A DNA stretch of 44,256 nucleotides from Verrucomicrobiaceae bacterium. Lineage in GTDB: Bacteria; Verrucomicrobiota; Verrucomicrobiia; Verrucomicrobiales; Verrucomicrobiaceae. A program made the position numbers and the translations under genes. Under the pieces are notes generated by a model. It had not been told where the DNA came from. It searched no databases and was given only the letters and a program-made list of their open reading frames with translations. This document shows, piece by piece, positions 14,299-22,536 of this stretch. Every line of letters begins with the position of its first letter. Within the stretch, counting starts at the first letter, position 1. The DNA lies in assembly GCA_016795465.1 (NCBI GenBank), contig JAEUHK010000122.1:1-44256 (forward strand), in the 5' to 3' direction.

Positions 14299-14784
14299 AT
14301 GACCTATCGCAGCCAGCCTCACGCCCGCACGCCGTTTGCACGGCTCGTGCATGCGCTGCTGTTGCTTGCATGGCTGCTGTCCTCGCAGGGCATCGCGCCG
14401 GCTTTCGTGCTAGCTGCCGCCACGATGGATGGCGATCATGCTGTGAAGGTCGGTGCCGCGTCGAATGGCGATCTCACCGTCGTGCTCGCCCATGATGCTG
14501 CACCCAAGGAGGAGCACGATGCGCTATGCGCCCTCATCGTGGCCTTTGCGGCAAATACATCGGAAGAGCATCCCGACCACGTTTTGTCCTTCAAAGCCGT
14601 CGAGGATGCCTCGCGCCGGGTTTTGGAAGACACGCCGCCGGCCGATCTCTCGGCCCCGGTCGTGTTGCTGGACATCCCATGGCTCGTGTTGAACCCGCCG
14701 GTGCCTGTCATTCAGCGTACACTGGCACCCGCATGGTCACCCGGCCTCGAATTGCAGGCTGCGAAGACCATCCTGCTCTGCTGA
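14299..14784 (+). CDS. Small exported/membrane-anchored hypothetical protein of the efflux cluster
   Basis: The 161-residue protein has an N-terminal hydrophobic segment (about residues 14-40: FARLVHALLLLAWLLSSQGIAPAFVLAAA). The rest contains possible metal-binding words (AHDAAPKEEHDALC and SEEHPDH) and a Pro-rich C-terminal part. No family is recognised. Similar small, His-containing exported proteins are often found ahead of heavy-metal RND genes, and this one directly precedes the TolC-family gene. A short perfect hairpin (CCTGCCT at 14808-14814, AGGCAGG at 14817-14823) lies in the 99-base gap after it. Confidence 0.6.
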   Translation: MTYRSQPHARTPFARLVHALLLLAWLLSSQGIAPAFVLAAATMDGDHAVKVGAASNGDLTVVLAHDAAPKEEHDALCALIVAFAANTSEEHPDHVLSFKAVEDASRRVLEDTPPADLSAPVVLLDIPWLVLNPPVPVIQRTLAPAWSPGLELQAAKTILLC

Positions 14785-14883
14785 AGGCAGACTGCACGCA
14801 CACCGGACCTGCCTGAAGGCAGGCCAGCCACCGCTCGCTGACTGCATGCGAGCATTAAACACCCCGTCCCCATTTTACGCGCC

Positions 14884-16116
14884 ATGAAACTAACATTCCT
14901 TCCCCTCTGTCTCCTCGCCTCCACGGCTCTTGCCGATCCCTTCAGCGTCAATTCGCTCGTCCAGAAAGCCCTCGCCACCCATCCCGAGCTTCGTTTTTAC
15001 GAAGCGCAGATCGATGTCGCCTCCGCCGGCAAAACGAAAGCCGGTGAAATCAAAAACCCCGACCTCATGACCGGCGTCGGCAACTGGCGCGTGCGTGACC
15101 TCGCCACCAACAACGTCACCGATGGACCCACCTGGGCCGTGCAGCTCACGCAGACGTTTGAATGGCCCGGTCGCCTCTCCTTGCGCAAAGCCATCGCGCA
15201 AAAAGACATTGAGCTTGCCCAGCTCGGTCTTGAGCAGTTCCGAGCCGCGCTCGCGGCCAAGGTGCGCACCATCTCGTGGAAAATGCTCGCCGCGCAGGAG
15301 AAGACGAAAGCGGCCGAAGAAGTGGCGAAACGCTTCCAATCGCTCGCCGAGGTTCTTTTGCAGCGTGATCCCGCCGGTGCGGCTCCGCGACTCGAAGCGC
15401 GCATCATCCAGGCGAGTGCTCTCACCCTCGGCGCGGAGGCCACTTTGGCCCGCAATGAGCTCGCCTCGGCCCGTTTCGAGCTGAACCAGCTTTTGGGCGA
15501 AAAAGCCGAGCATCCGCTCGAATTGAAGATGGATAATCTCACACTCAATCCGCCTCCCGCGCTCGAATCACTGCTCGTGCAGGCCCGCAGAAAGAACTTC
15601 GACCTTCGCGCCCGCATCCTCGATGTGCAGCAGCAGGGCTATGAGGTGAAACTCGCCGAAAACGAGCGCTGGCCGTCCATCACCGTGGTGCCGTATGTGC
15701 AGCGTCAGAGCAACGAGACACGCGAAACGCAGGTCGGCATCGGCGTCTCCATCCCGCTGCCGCTATGGAACCGAAACAAAGGTGCCATCGACGCCGCGAA
15801 AGCCAAGGAAGTGCAGGCCGAGGTCATGCTCACCGCGCAGATGCGCCAGCTCGAGCGCGATGTTGCCGCGCAGGCCAGCCACTACAAGATTCACGTCGAA
15901 GAGCTTGCCAAATGGCCTTCCGACACGCTCGCCAGCTTCCGCAAAGCCGCCGCCGAGGCCGATGAGCACTACCGCCTCGGCGCACTGCCGCTTTCCACCT
16001 ACACCGAGCTTCAGCGCCAGTACATCGACAGCGTCAAAGCCGTCCTCGAATCCCAGCTCGGCGCCGTGGATGCACGCCTCCAGCTTGAGCAGCTCACCGG
16101 AACGAAACTTCAGTAA
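14884..16116 (+). CDS. TolC-family outer-membrane efflux protein (CzcC/CusC-like)
   Basis: This is the outer-membrane channel component of a tripartite metal efflux system, 410 residues. It has a signal peptide (MKLTFLPLCLLASTALA) and two outer-membrane-efflux-protein repeats with long helical stretches. Family-like segments include VQKALATHPELRFYEAQIDVA, WAVQLTQTFEWPGRLSLR, and later VGIGVSIPLPLWNRNKGAIDAAKAK, which is characteristic of CzcC-type proteins. It directly precedes a CzcA-type pump, separated by a palindromic element. The usual membrane-fusion protein gene (CzcB) between them is absent. Confidence 0.9.
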   Translation: MKLTFLPLCLLASTALADPFSVNSLVQKALATHPELRFYEAQIDVASAGKTKAGEIKNPDLMTGVGNWRVRDLATNNVTDGPTWAVQLTQTFEWPGRLSLRKAIAQKDIELAQLGLEQFRAALAAKVRTISWKMLAAQEKTKAAEEVAKRFQSLAEVLLQRDPAGAAPRLEARIIQASALTLGAEATLARNELASARFELNQLLGEKAEHPLELKMDNLTLNPPPALESLLVQARRKNFDLRARILDVQQQGYEVKLAENERWPSITVVPYVQRQSNETRETQVGIGVSIPLPLWNRNKGAIDAAKAKEVQAEVMLTAQMRQLERDVAAQASHYKIHVEELAKWPSDTLASFRKAAAEADEHYRLGALPLSTYTELQRQYIDSVKAVLESQLGAVDARLQLEQLTGTKLQ

Positions 16117-16129
16117 TCGCAGCCGCGAC

Positions 16130-16218
16130 AGCGTCTTGGAGTGCGCCGGTCCTCCGGCGCTTTCGAACGTCTCGCGGCCTCCGAAAAGCTCCAGAGGGCT
16201 GGAGCACTCCAAAACGCT
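16130..16218. repeat. 89-base palindromic (REP/MITE-like) element between TolC-family gene and czcA
   Basis: The terminal inverted arms agcgtcttggagtgc (16130-16144) and gcactccaaaacgct (16204-16218) pair with one mismatch over 15 bases. Further partly complementary GC-rich words lie inside. It fills most of the gap between the two efflux genes and no ORF is supported in it. The form suggests a dispersed palindromic repeat. Confidence 0.7.
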
Positions 16219-16254
16219 CACGCGCCCTCGTCAGCCATCTTCCCTTCGCATTTT

Positions 16255-19200
16255 ATGCTCAATTTCCTTCTCGAATTCTCCGTCCGGCAGCGCGCACTCG
16301 TGCTGCTCGGGGCCTTCTGCCTTCTCGGTGGCGGGCTTTACTCGCTCATGCATCTGCCCATCGACGCGGTGCCGGATCTCACCGGCCCGCAGGTGCAGGT
16401 AAACGTCGCCGTGCCGGCGCTCGCGCCCGAGGAATCGGAACGCGCCATCACGCGGCCCATCGAAATGGCGCTCAGCGGCATGCCCGGCGTGCTCGATTCG
16501 CGTTCCATCACCAAATTCGGCCTCAGCCAGGTCACCGTCGAGTTTGAGGACGGCACGGACATCTTCCGCGCCCGACAACTCGTCACCGAGCGGCTCACCG
16601 CCGTCATGCAGGACCTGCCACCGGGCAGCGAGCTCAGCCTCGCACCGATCAGCACCGGCCTTGGCGAGATCTTCTACTACACGCTGCATTGGAAAAAAGA
16701 CGCGAAGGAGAAGCCCGCCGATGAACGCGAAGGTTTGATGCGCCTGTGGGAAACGCATGAGTACATCGTCAAACCCATGCTGCGCACCGTGCAGGGCGTC
16801 GCCGAGATCAACAGCAACGGCGGCCATCAGCGCCAGGTCACCGTCGAGCCCATGCTCGACAAGCTCAAAGCCGCCAACATGACCGTCGGCGAGCTCGCCG
16901 ACATCATTCGCGGCAACGTCGAAAACGCCGGCGGCGGCATCATCAACCGCGATGGCGAGCAGCTCACCATCCGCAGCGTCGGCCGCGTGAGCACCGCGGA
17001 GGAAATTGCGAAGCTGCCGATCAAATTCGGTGCCGCGGTGCAGCCGATGAAGGTCGAAGACGTCGCCAAAGTGCAGTGGGGAGCAGGATTCCGCGGCGGC
17101 GCGGCCACGATGGACGGCGAGGAAGTCGTGCTCGGCACCGTCATGATGCTCATGGGCCAAAACGCCCGCACCGTCTGCCATCGCGTGGCTCCGCGACTCG
17201 AAGAAGTGCGCGAAAAACTCCCGCCCGGCATGAATGTGACCATCGTCTATGAACGCAGCGACCTCGTCGAGGCCACCGTCAGCACCGTGGAGAAAAATCT
17301 CGTCGAAGGCGCCATCCTCGTCGTCGTCGTGCTGCTCGTGCTGCTCGGCAACTGGCGTGCGGCGCTCATCGTCGCGCTCGCCATCCCGCTCTCGTTCCTC
17401 TTTGCCATCAGCGGCATGGTGCAGGGCGGCTGGTCCGGCAATTTGATGAGTCTCGGCGCGGTGGACTTCGGCCTGATCATCGACGGCGCGGTCGTCATGG
17501 TCGAAAACATCGTCCGCAGGCTCGGCATCAAACAGCATCACCTCGGACGCATTTTGACGCGTGAGGAGCGTTCGCGTGAAGTGCTCGCCGCGAGCAAGCA
17601 AATGGCCTCGCCGATGTTTTTCGGCGTTTTGATCATCACCATCGTCTATTTGCCCATTTTGACACTCACCGGCATCGAAGGGAAAATGTTCCGCCCAATG
17701 GCTGTGACGGTCATTTTTGCTCTCGCAGGCGCTTTGCTGCTCGCGCTCACTTTGATGCCCGCTTTGTGCTCGTTAGCGCTTGGCGGCAACATCGCCGAAA
17801 AGGAGAATTTCATCATCAAAGGCCTCAACGCCATCTTCCAGCCGTTGCTGCGCGTCTCGATGAAGCTCCGCTGGCTCGTCGTGCTCGGCGCCGTCGGTTT
17901 CTTCGCTTTCTGCGGCTGGAAATTCACCACGCTCGGTGCCGAGTTCGTGCCGAAACTCGATGAAGGCAGCATCGCGGCCATGATTTACCGCAAGGTCGGC
18001 ATGAACCTCAAAGAGTCTGTCCACGAGGACCTCGAACTCGGCAAGATGGTGCGCGAGAAGTTCCCGATGGTGACACGCTTCTTCACCCGCAGCGGCACCA
18101 GCGAGGTGGCCACTGATCCGATGCCGCCGAACGAGACGGACTTCTACGTCTTCTACAAACCGCTCAACGAATGGCCCAAAGGCCCCGGCCTGCCGACGAC
18201 GAAGGAAGAACTCTGCGCCGCCATCGAAGCGGAAGGCAGCAAACTGCACGAGGACCAGACCTTCGAGTTCGGCCAGCCCATCGAAACTCGCTTCAATGAG
18301 ATGATGGAAGGCACGAAGGCCGAACTCGCCGTGCGCATCTATGGCACCGACTTCGATTTGCTCGAAAAACTCGCCAATCAGGTCAAAGACATCATCAACG
18401 ACACGCCCGGCGGCGAGGCCGAACTCGAAACCGACGGCCGTCCAAGCACCGTCGTGCTCCAGGTGAAGCGTGATGTGCTCACCAAATACAACGTGCCGCT
18501 TTCCGAAGTGAACCGCGCCGTCTCCGCCGGACTCGGCGGCGAAGTCGCCGGTCAGGTCGTCGAAGGCAATCGCAAGCGCGACATCGTCGTGCGCCTTCCC
18601 GAAGAGGATCGCTCCAAAGAGGAGATGATGAAATCACTGCCGCTTCGCGTCGGTGACTACGGCATGATCCCGCTCGGCGATGCCGTGGACATCCGCACCG
18701 AAAAAGCCGTCGATCCCATCCGCCACAGCCGCACACAACGACGTTTGGTGGTCATGGTCACCCTCAAAGGCCGCGACATGGAAGGCTTCGTGAATGAAGC
18801 CACCGCACGCATCAAAAAGGAGGTCACATTCCCCGAAGGCTACGACTTCGAGTTCGGCGGCACCTTTGAGAACCTTCAAGAAGCCCGCGCCCGCCTTGCC
18901 ATCGTCGTGCCGACGGCGCTCGTGCTCATCTTGATGCTCATCTTTTTCGCCTTTGGCAGCGTGCGGCAGACCCTGCTCGTCGCCACCGGCATCCCGCTCG
19001 CCTTGACCGGCGGCATCATCGCCCTCGGCCTGCGCGGCATGCCCTTCAGCATCACCGCCGCCGTCGGTTTCATCGCCTTGAGCGGTGTGGCCGTGCTGAA
19101 CGGCCTCGTCCTCGTGAACTACTTCAACGAACTACGCGAGGAAGGCATGAACGTCCGCGATGCCGTGCTCAACGGCGTCGCCACACGACTCCGACCCGTC

Positions 19201-19398
19201 ATGATGACCGCGCTCGTCGCTGCGCTGGGCTTTGTGCCGATGGCCCTCGCGCATGGTGCGGGAGCGGAGGTGCAGCGCCCGCTCGCCACCGTCGTCATCG
19301 GCGGCATCATCAGCTCGACTTTGCTCACGCTGCTGCTGCTGCCGGTGCTTTATGATTGGATTGAGCGTGCGGTGAAGCCGGACGAGCTACCGGCTTAG
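16255..19398 (+). CDS. czcA: CzcA-type heavy-metal RND efflux pump
   Basis: This is an inner-membrane proton-driven RND transporter, 1047 residues and the normal length. The ATG at 16255 starts the typical N-terminal helix (MLNFLLEFSVRQRALVLLG). The proton-relay motif in TM4 is VDFGLIIDGAVVMVEN, with D404, D410 and E417. This is the DFGxxxDGAVxxVEN form of Zn/Co/Cd exporters rather than the Cu/Ag (CusA) form. It contains GSELSLAPISTGLGEIFYY, GEVAGQVVEGNRKRDIVVRLP and the C-terminal TM bundle. No CzcB-type fusion protein is encoded beside it. The substrate is a divalent metal by motif, and Mn cannot be excluded. Confidence 0.94.
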   Translation: MLNFLLEFSVRQRALVLLGAFCLLGGGLYSLMHLPIDAVPDLTGPQVQVNVAVPALAPEESERAITRPIEMALSGMPGVLDSRSITKFGLSQVTVEFEDGTDIFRARQLVTERLTAVMQDLPPGSELSLAPISTGLGEIFYYTLHWKKDAKEKPADEREGLMRLWETHEYIVKPMLRTVQGVAEINSNGGHQRQVTVEPMLDKLKAANMTVGELADIIRGNVENAGGGIINRDGEQLTIRSVGRVSTAEEIAKLPIKFGAAVQPMKVEDVAKVQWGAGFRGGAATMDGEEVVLGTVMMLMGQNARTVCHRVAPRLEEVREKLPPGMNVTIVYERSDLVEATVSTVEKNLVEGAILVVVVLLVLLGNWRAALIVALAIPLSFLFAISGMVQGGWSGNLMSLGAVDFGLIIDGAVVMVENIVRRLGIKQHHLGRILTREERSREVLAASKQMASPMFFGVLIITIVYLPILTLTGIEGKMFRPMAVTVIFALAGALLLALTLMPALCSLALGGNIAEKENFIIKGLNAIFQPLLRVSMKLRWLVVLGAVGFFAFCGWKFTTLGAEFVPKLDEGSIAAMIYRKVGMNLKESVHEDLELGKMVREKFPMVTRFFTRSGTSEVATDPMPPNETDFYVFYKPLNEWPKGPGLPTTKEELCAAIEAEGSKLHEDQTFEFGQPIETRFNEMMEGTKAELAVRIYGTDFDLLEKLANQVKDIINDTPGGEAELETDGRPSTVVLQVKRDVLTKYNVPLSEVNRAVSAGLGGEVAGQVVEGNRKRDIVVRLPEEDRSKEEMMKSLPLRVGDYGMIPLGDAVDIRTEKAVDPIRHSRTQRRLVVMVTLKGRDMEGFVNEATARIKKEVTFPEGYDFEFGGTFENLQEARARLAIVVPTALVLILMLIFFAFGSVRQTLLVATGIPLALTGGIIALGLRGMPFSITAAVGFIALSGVAVLNGLVLVNYFNELREEGMNVRDAVLNGVATRLRPVMMTALVAALGFVPMALAHGAGAEVQRPLATVVIGGIISSTLLTLLLLPVLYDWIERAVKPDELPA

Positions 19399-19502
19399 CT
19401 ACTGTCGTGCCAGCCGCCACATGACGCCCGGCAGTCAGTGGAGGTGCGTTGTCTTGATCTTCCCGAAACCGGTGATCATTGGACGGCGCATCTCACCTGC
19501 GC

Positions 19503-20804
19503 ATGACCTCCGCCCAAACCCTCTCTTCGTCTTCCTCCCCCAAACGACTGCCGTTCTTGAGCTGGCCGCTCACTCGAAACGACGAGACGGCCGCCCGGGT
19601 GCCTGCTGGAGACACCAGTTTGAGGAAGCATCTGGCGGGCTCCACCTACTCGATCCGCATGCTGCGCTACTGGTGGGTGGGGCAGGCCATCGCGGAGGAG
19701 GCGCAGCGTCAGGGCAGGCCGCTGCGCGTGCTTGATGTGGGCTGCGAGCGTGGCTGGCTGAAGTATTTCACGCCGGAAGGAGCGGTCGAGAGCTGGGTGG
19801 GGCTGGACTGGGATGTGCGCAGCGAGTGTCTCGAACATGCCGACTACGACGAGGTCCTGCAGGCAAACTTTGACGAGCCGCTGCCGGTGGCCTCCGGCAC
19901 CTTTGATGTGGTGGTGAACAATCATGTCATGGAGCATCTGCCGCGTCCGGGCAGCACGATGGCCGAGATGAGCCGTGCGCTGCGCATGGGCGGCATCTTT
20001 CTCGGTGGCAGTCCCACGATGCCAGCATGGCTGGCGGGCCTGCGTGAATGGTGGCTGCGGCGGAAGCTGCGCCTCGGACGCGTGGCACCCGGCGGTCACA
20101 TCAATTGCCTCTCGCCCCGGCGTTGGAGAGGCCTAATGCAAGACACCGGCCTGCAGCCGGAGTTTGTCACGGGCAGCCACGCGGTGCGTTTCACCGGCAG
20201 TTCGCTGGAAAATCAACGCTGGTGGATCCGGCTGAACCAGTTCTGGGGCGGCCTGTTTCCCTCGCTCGGCTCTGAATGCTATGTCCGCGGCCGTCGGCAA
20301 CCTGCGTGGGTTTCGCAAACCCAGCTCAACAAGGCGGAGGATGCGCACTGGCGTCCGTTTTGGGTCAGCCTTGGCGGCGTGGCGGCCGTGGTCGTCGCGT
20401 TGCTTGCTTGGAATGCATGGCAATTCGTAGGTGGTCGTGGCGAAAGGCAATTGCAGGCCTGGATCGCAGCACATCAGGAGGGCGCGGATCACTTCATCGT
20501 CTCGCATGATGCGTCGGAGGCGGCGCTCGGGCATCGTCCGGATGTGCGTGTAGCCGATGGACTCAGTGATGCGTTGATCCTGCTCCGCGAACTGCCGCAT
20601 GCGCATCTGCTCGTGACCGAGAGTGATCTGGAAACGCTCTGCCACTGGGATGCGGCGCATGAGCTGGTGATCGATTCGCGCCTGCCGCGTCTCTTGCAGG
20701 ATGATCTCATGCTGGTCCGCTCCGGCGGCGGCGGCACTTCTTTGCGCGAGTATTGGTTCACCGATGCCTGCCCGGTCAAATCGACGCCGACCAACGGCGG
20801 CTAG
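19503..20804 (+). CDS. Class I SAM-dependent methyltransferase with C-terminal membrane and soluble extension
   Basis: The protein has 433 residues. The N-terminal half has a methyltransferase-11-like fold: motif I VLDVGCERGWLKYF, acidic strand 2 VGLDWD, and NNHVMEHLPRPGSTMAEMSRALRMGG. A predicted transmembrane helix follows at about residues 287-305 (WVSLGGVAAVVVALLAWNAW). A roughly 125-residue soluble domain comes last (DHFIVSHDASEAAL, HLLVTESDLETLCHWD), slightly reminiscent of the soluble tails of membrane glycosyltransferases, but not identified. The ATG at 19503 is preferred over an upstream TTG. The substrate is unknown. A lipid or cell-surface glycan is a guess from the membrane anchor. 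Confidence 0.8.
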   Translation: MTSAQTLSSSSSPKRLPFLSWPLTRNDETAARVPAGDTSLRKHLAGSTYSIRMLRYWWVGQAIAEEAQRQGRPLRVLDVGCERGWLKYFTPEGAVESWVGLDWDVRSECLEHADYDEVLQANFDEPLPVASGTFDVVVNNHVMEHLPRPGSTMAEMSRALRMGGIFLGGSPTMPAWLAGLREWWLRRKLRLGRVAPGGHINCLSPRRWRGLMQDTGLQPEFVTGSHAVRFTGSSLENQRWWIRLNQFWGGLFPSLGSECYVRGRRQPAWVSQTQLNKAEDAHWRPFWVSLGGVAAVVVALLAWNAWQFVGGRGERQLQAWIAAHQEGADHFIVSHDASEAALGHRPDVRVADGLSDALILLRELPHAHLLVTESDLETLCHWDAAHELVIDSRLPRLLQDDLMLVRSGGGGTSLREYWFTDACPVKSTPTNGG

Positions 20805-20883
20805 CCGCTTCAGGCGGTCTGGCTTCGTGATGATTTAAAAGGTTCAAAGCAGCGTTTAGGGAAGGCTCTCCCAACCCAAACGC

Positions 20884-22488
20884 ATGCACTGGACCCACAA
20901 CTACGACCCGCTCGGCCATCTGATCCTCTCCTCGCTCGTGGCGGCGGTGCCGGTGGTCGTGCTGCTGGGCCTGCTGGCCTTCTGGCATGTGCGGGCGCAG
21001 ATCGCGGCACTGGCTGGATTGATCACGGCGCTGGGCATCGCGGTGCTCGTGTATCACATGCCCGCACCGCTCGCGGGCATGGCGGCGGTGAATGGAGCCG
21101 TCTTCGGCCTCTTCCCCATCGGTTGGATCGTGCTCAATGCGATGTTCGTTTACAATTTGAGCGTCGAGACCGGCCAGTTCGCAGTCTTGCAGCGTCAAAT
21201 CGCCAGCGTGTCATCGGATCGACGCATCCAGGCACTGCTCATCGCGTTCAGCTTCGGTGCTTTCATCGAGGGTGCGGCAGGTTTTGGAGCACCGGTGGCC
21301 ATCACAGGTGCTCTCATGATTGGCTTGGGCTTCAAACCCCTCGAAGCCGCGAAACTCGCTCTCATTGGCAACACGGCTCCGGTGGCCTTTGGATCGCTCG
21401 GCACGCCGTTGACGACCTTGGCGGACATCACGGGCCTCGATCTGCTTTCGCTCAGCGCGATGGTGGGACGGCAATTGCCGCTGTTTTCGCTCATCGTGCC
21501 CTTCTGGCTCGTCGCAGCACAGGTCGGCTGGCGTGGCATGCTCGGCGTGTGGCCCGCGTGCTTCGTCACCGGTGCGAGCTTTGGCGTGATGCAGTTTGTG
21601 ATGAGCAATTACCACGGCCCGTGGCTGGTGGACATCGTCAGCGCCGTGGTGGCAATGGCATCGCTGGTGCTCTTCATGAAGCTGTGGAAGCCGAAAACGG
21701 AGGTGGCAAACGAACCCGCCACTCCCGGCGCATGGAAGGCCTGGCTGCCGTGGATCTTCCTCACGGGCTTCGTGTTTCTGTGGGGCATGCCGCAGGTGAA
21801 GACCGGCCTCAACAGCCTCTTCAATCGCGAGATCGAGGTGCCGCTGCTGCACAAGGCCATCGAGAAGGTGCCGCCGGTCGTGATGCATGCGGAGGTCGAG
21901 AAGGCCGTGTTCAAATTCAACGCGTTATCCGCCACCGGCACCGCCGCGATGCTCGCAGGCATGCTGGCGGGCCTTTGCCTCGGCCTGAAGCCCGCGAGGC
22001 TGCTGAAGCTCTACTTGGGGACGATCTGGAAGCTGCGTGTCTCCCTGCTCACCATCTCGCTCATGCTCGCGCTGGGCTATGTGACGCGATACAGCGGCAC
22101 GGACACGACGATGGGACTCATGATGGCCTCGACGGGATGGTTGTTTCCGTTCTTCTCGCCGCTCATCGGCTGGCTCGGTGTGGCACTCACCGGCAGCGAT
22201 ACCTCGTCGAACGTGCTCTTCGGCAATCTCCAGCAGGTCACGGCCAATCAACTGCATCTCTCGCCCATTCACATGGCCGCGGCGAACACCAGCGGCGGCG
22301 TGATGGGCAAGATGATCGACGCGCAAAGCATCGTCGTGGCCAGCGTGGCTACTGGCGGGCATCCCGAGAGCCCCGATGCGGGCATGGTGCTGCGCAGCGT
22401 CTTCTGGCACAGCATCGCGCTGGCCTTGCTCATGGGCTTGCTGGTGATGGCGCAGGCTTACTGGATGCCGTGGATGATCGTGAAGTAG
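20884..22488 (+). CDS. lldP: L-lactate permease (LldP/LctP family)
   Basis: This is an inner-membrane transporter for lactate, and possibly glycolate, by proton symport. It has 534 residues and about 12-14 hydrophobic segments. Family hallmarks include the QALLIAFSFGAFIEGAAGFGAPVAITGALMIGLGF stretch (in pieces), LALIGNTAPVAFGSLGTPL, and the C-terminal FSPLIGWLGVALTGSDTSSNVLFGNLQ and NTSGGVMGKMI. Length is close to E. coli LldP. No lactate dehydrogenase genes adjoin it, so it is a stand-alone uptake gene. Confidence 0.95.
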   Translation: MHWTHNYDPLGHLILSSLVAAVPVVVLLGLLAFWHVRAQIAALAGLITALGIAVLVYHMPAPLAGMAAVNGAVFGLFPIGWIVLNAMFVYNLSVETGQFAVLQRQIASVSSDRRIQALLIAFSFGAFIEGAAGFGAPVAITGALMIGLGFKPLEAAKLALIGNTAPVAFGSLGTPLTTLADITGLDLLSLSAMVGRQLPLFSLIVPFWLVAAQVGWRGMLGVWPACFVTGASFGVMQFVMSNYHGPWLVDIVSAVVAMASLVLFMKLWKPKTEVANEPATPGAWKAWLPWIFLTGFVFLWGMPQVKTGLNSLFNREIEVPLLHKAIEKVPPVVMHAEVEKAVFKFNALSATGTAAMLAGMLAGLCLGLKPARLLKLYLGTIWKLRVSLLTISLMLALGYVTRYSGTDTTMGLMMASTGWLFPFFSPLIGWLGVALTGSDTSSNVLFGNLQQVTANQLHLSPIHMAAANTSGGVMGKMIDAQSIVVASVATGGHPESPDAGMVLRSVFWHSIALALLMGLLVMAQAYWMPWMIVK

Positions 22489-22536
22489 CCGTGTGATGAC
22501 TTGACCGGCCGCCTTTGCCGTCGCAAACGCTCCGGC

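Noticed and set aside
16231..17601. A 456-codon minus-strand open frame opposite czcA
   Set aside because: It is the antisense shadow of the RND pump, whose motifs are complete on the plus strand.
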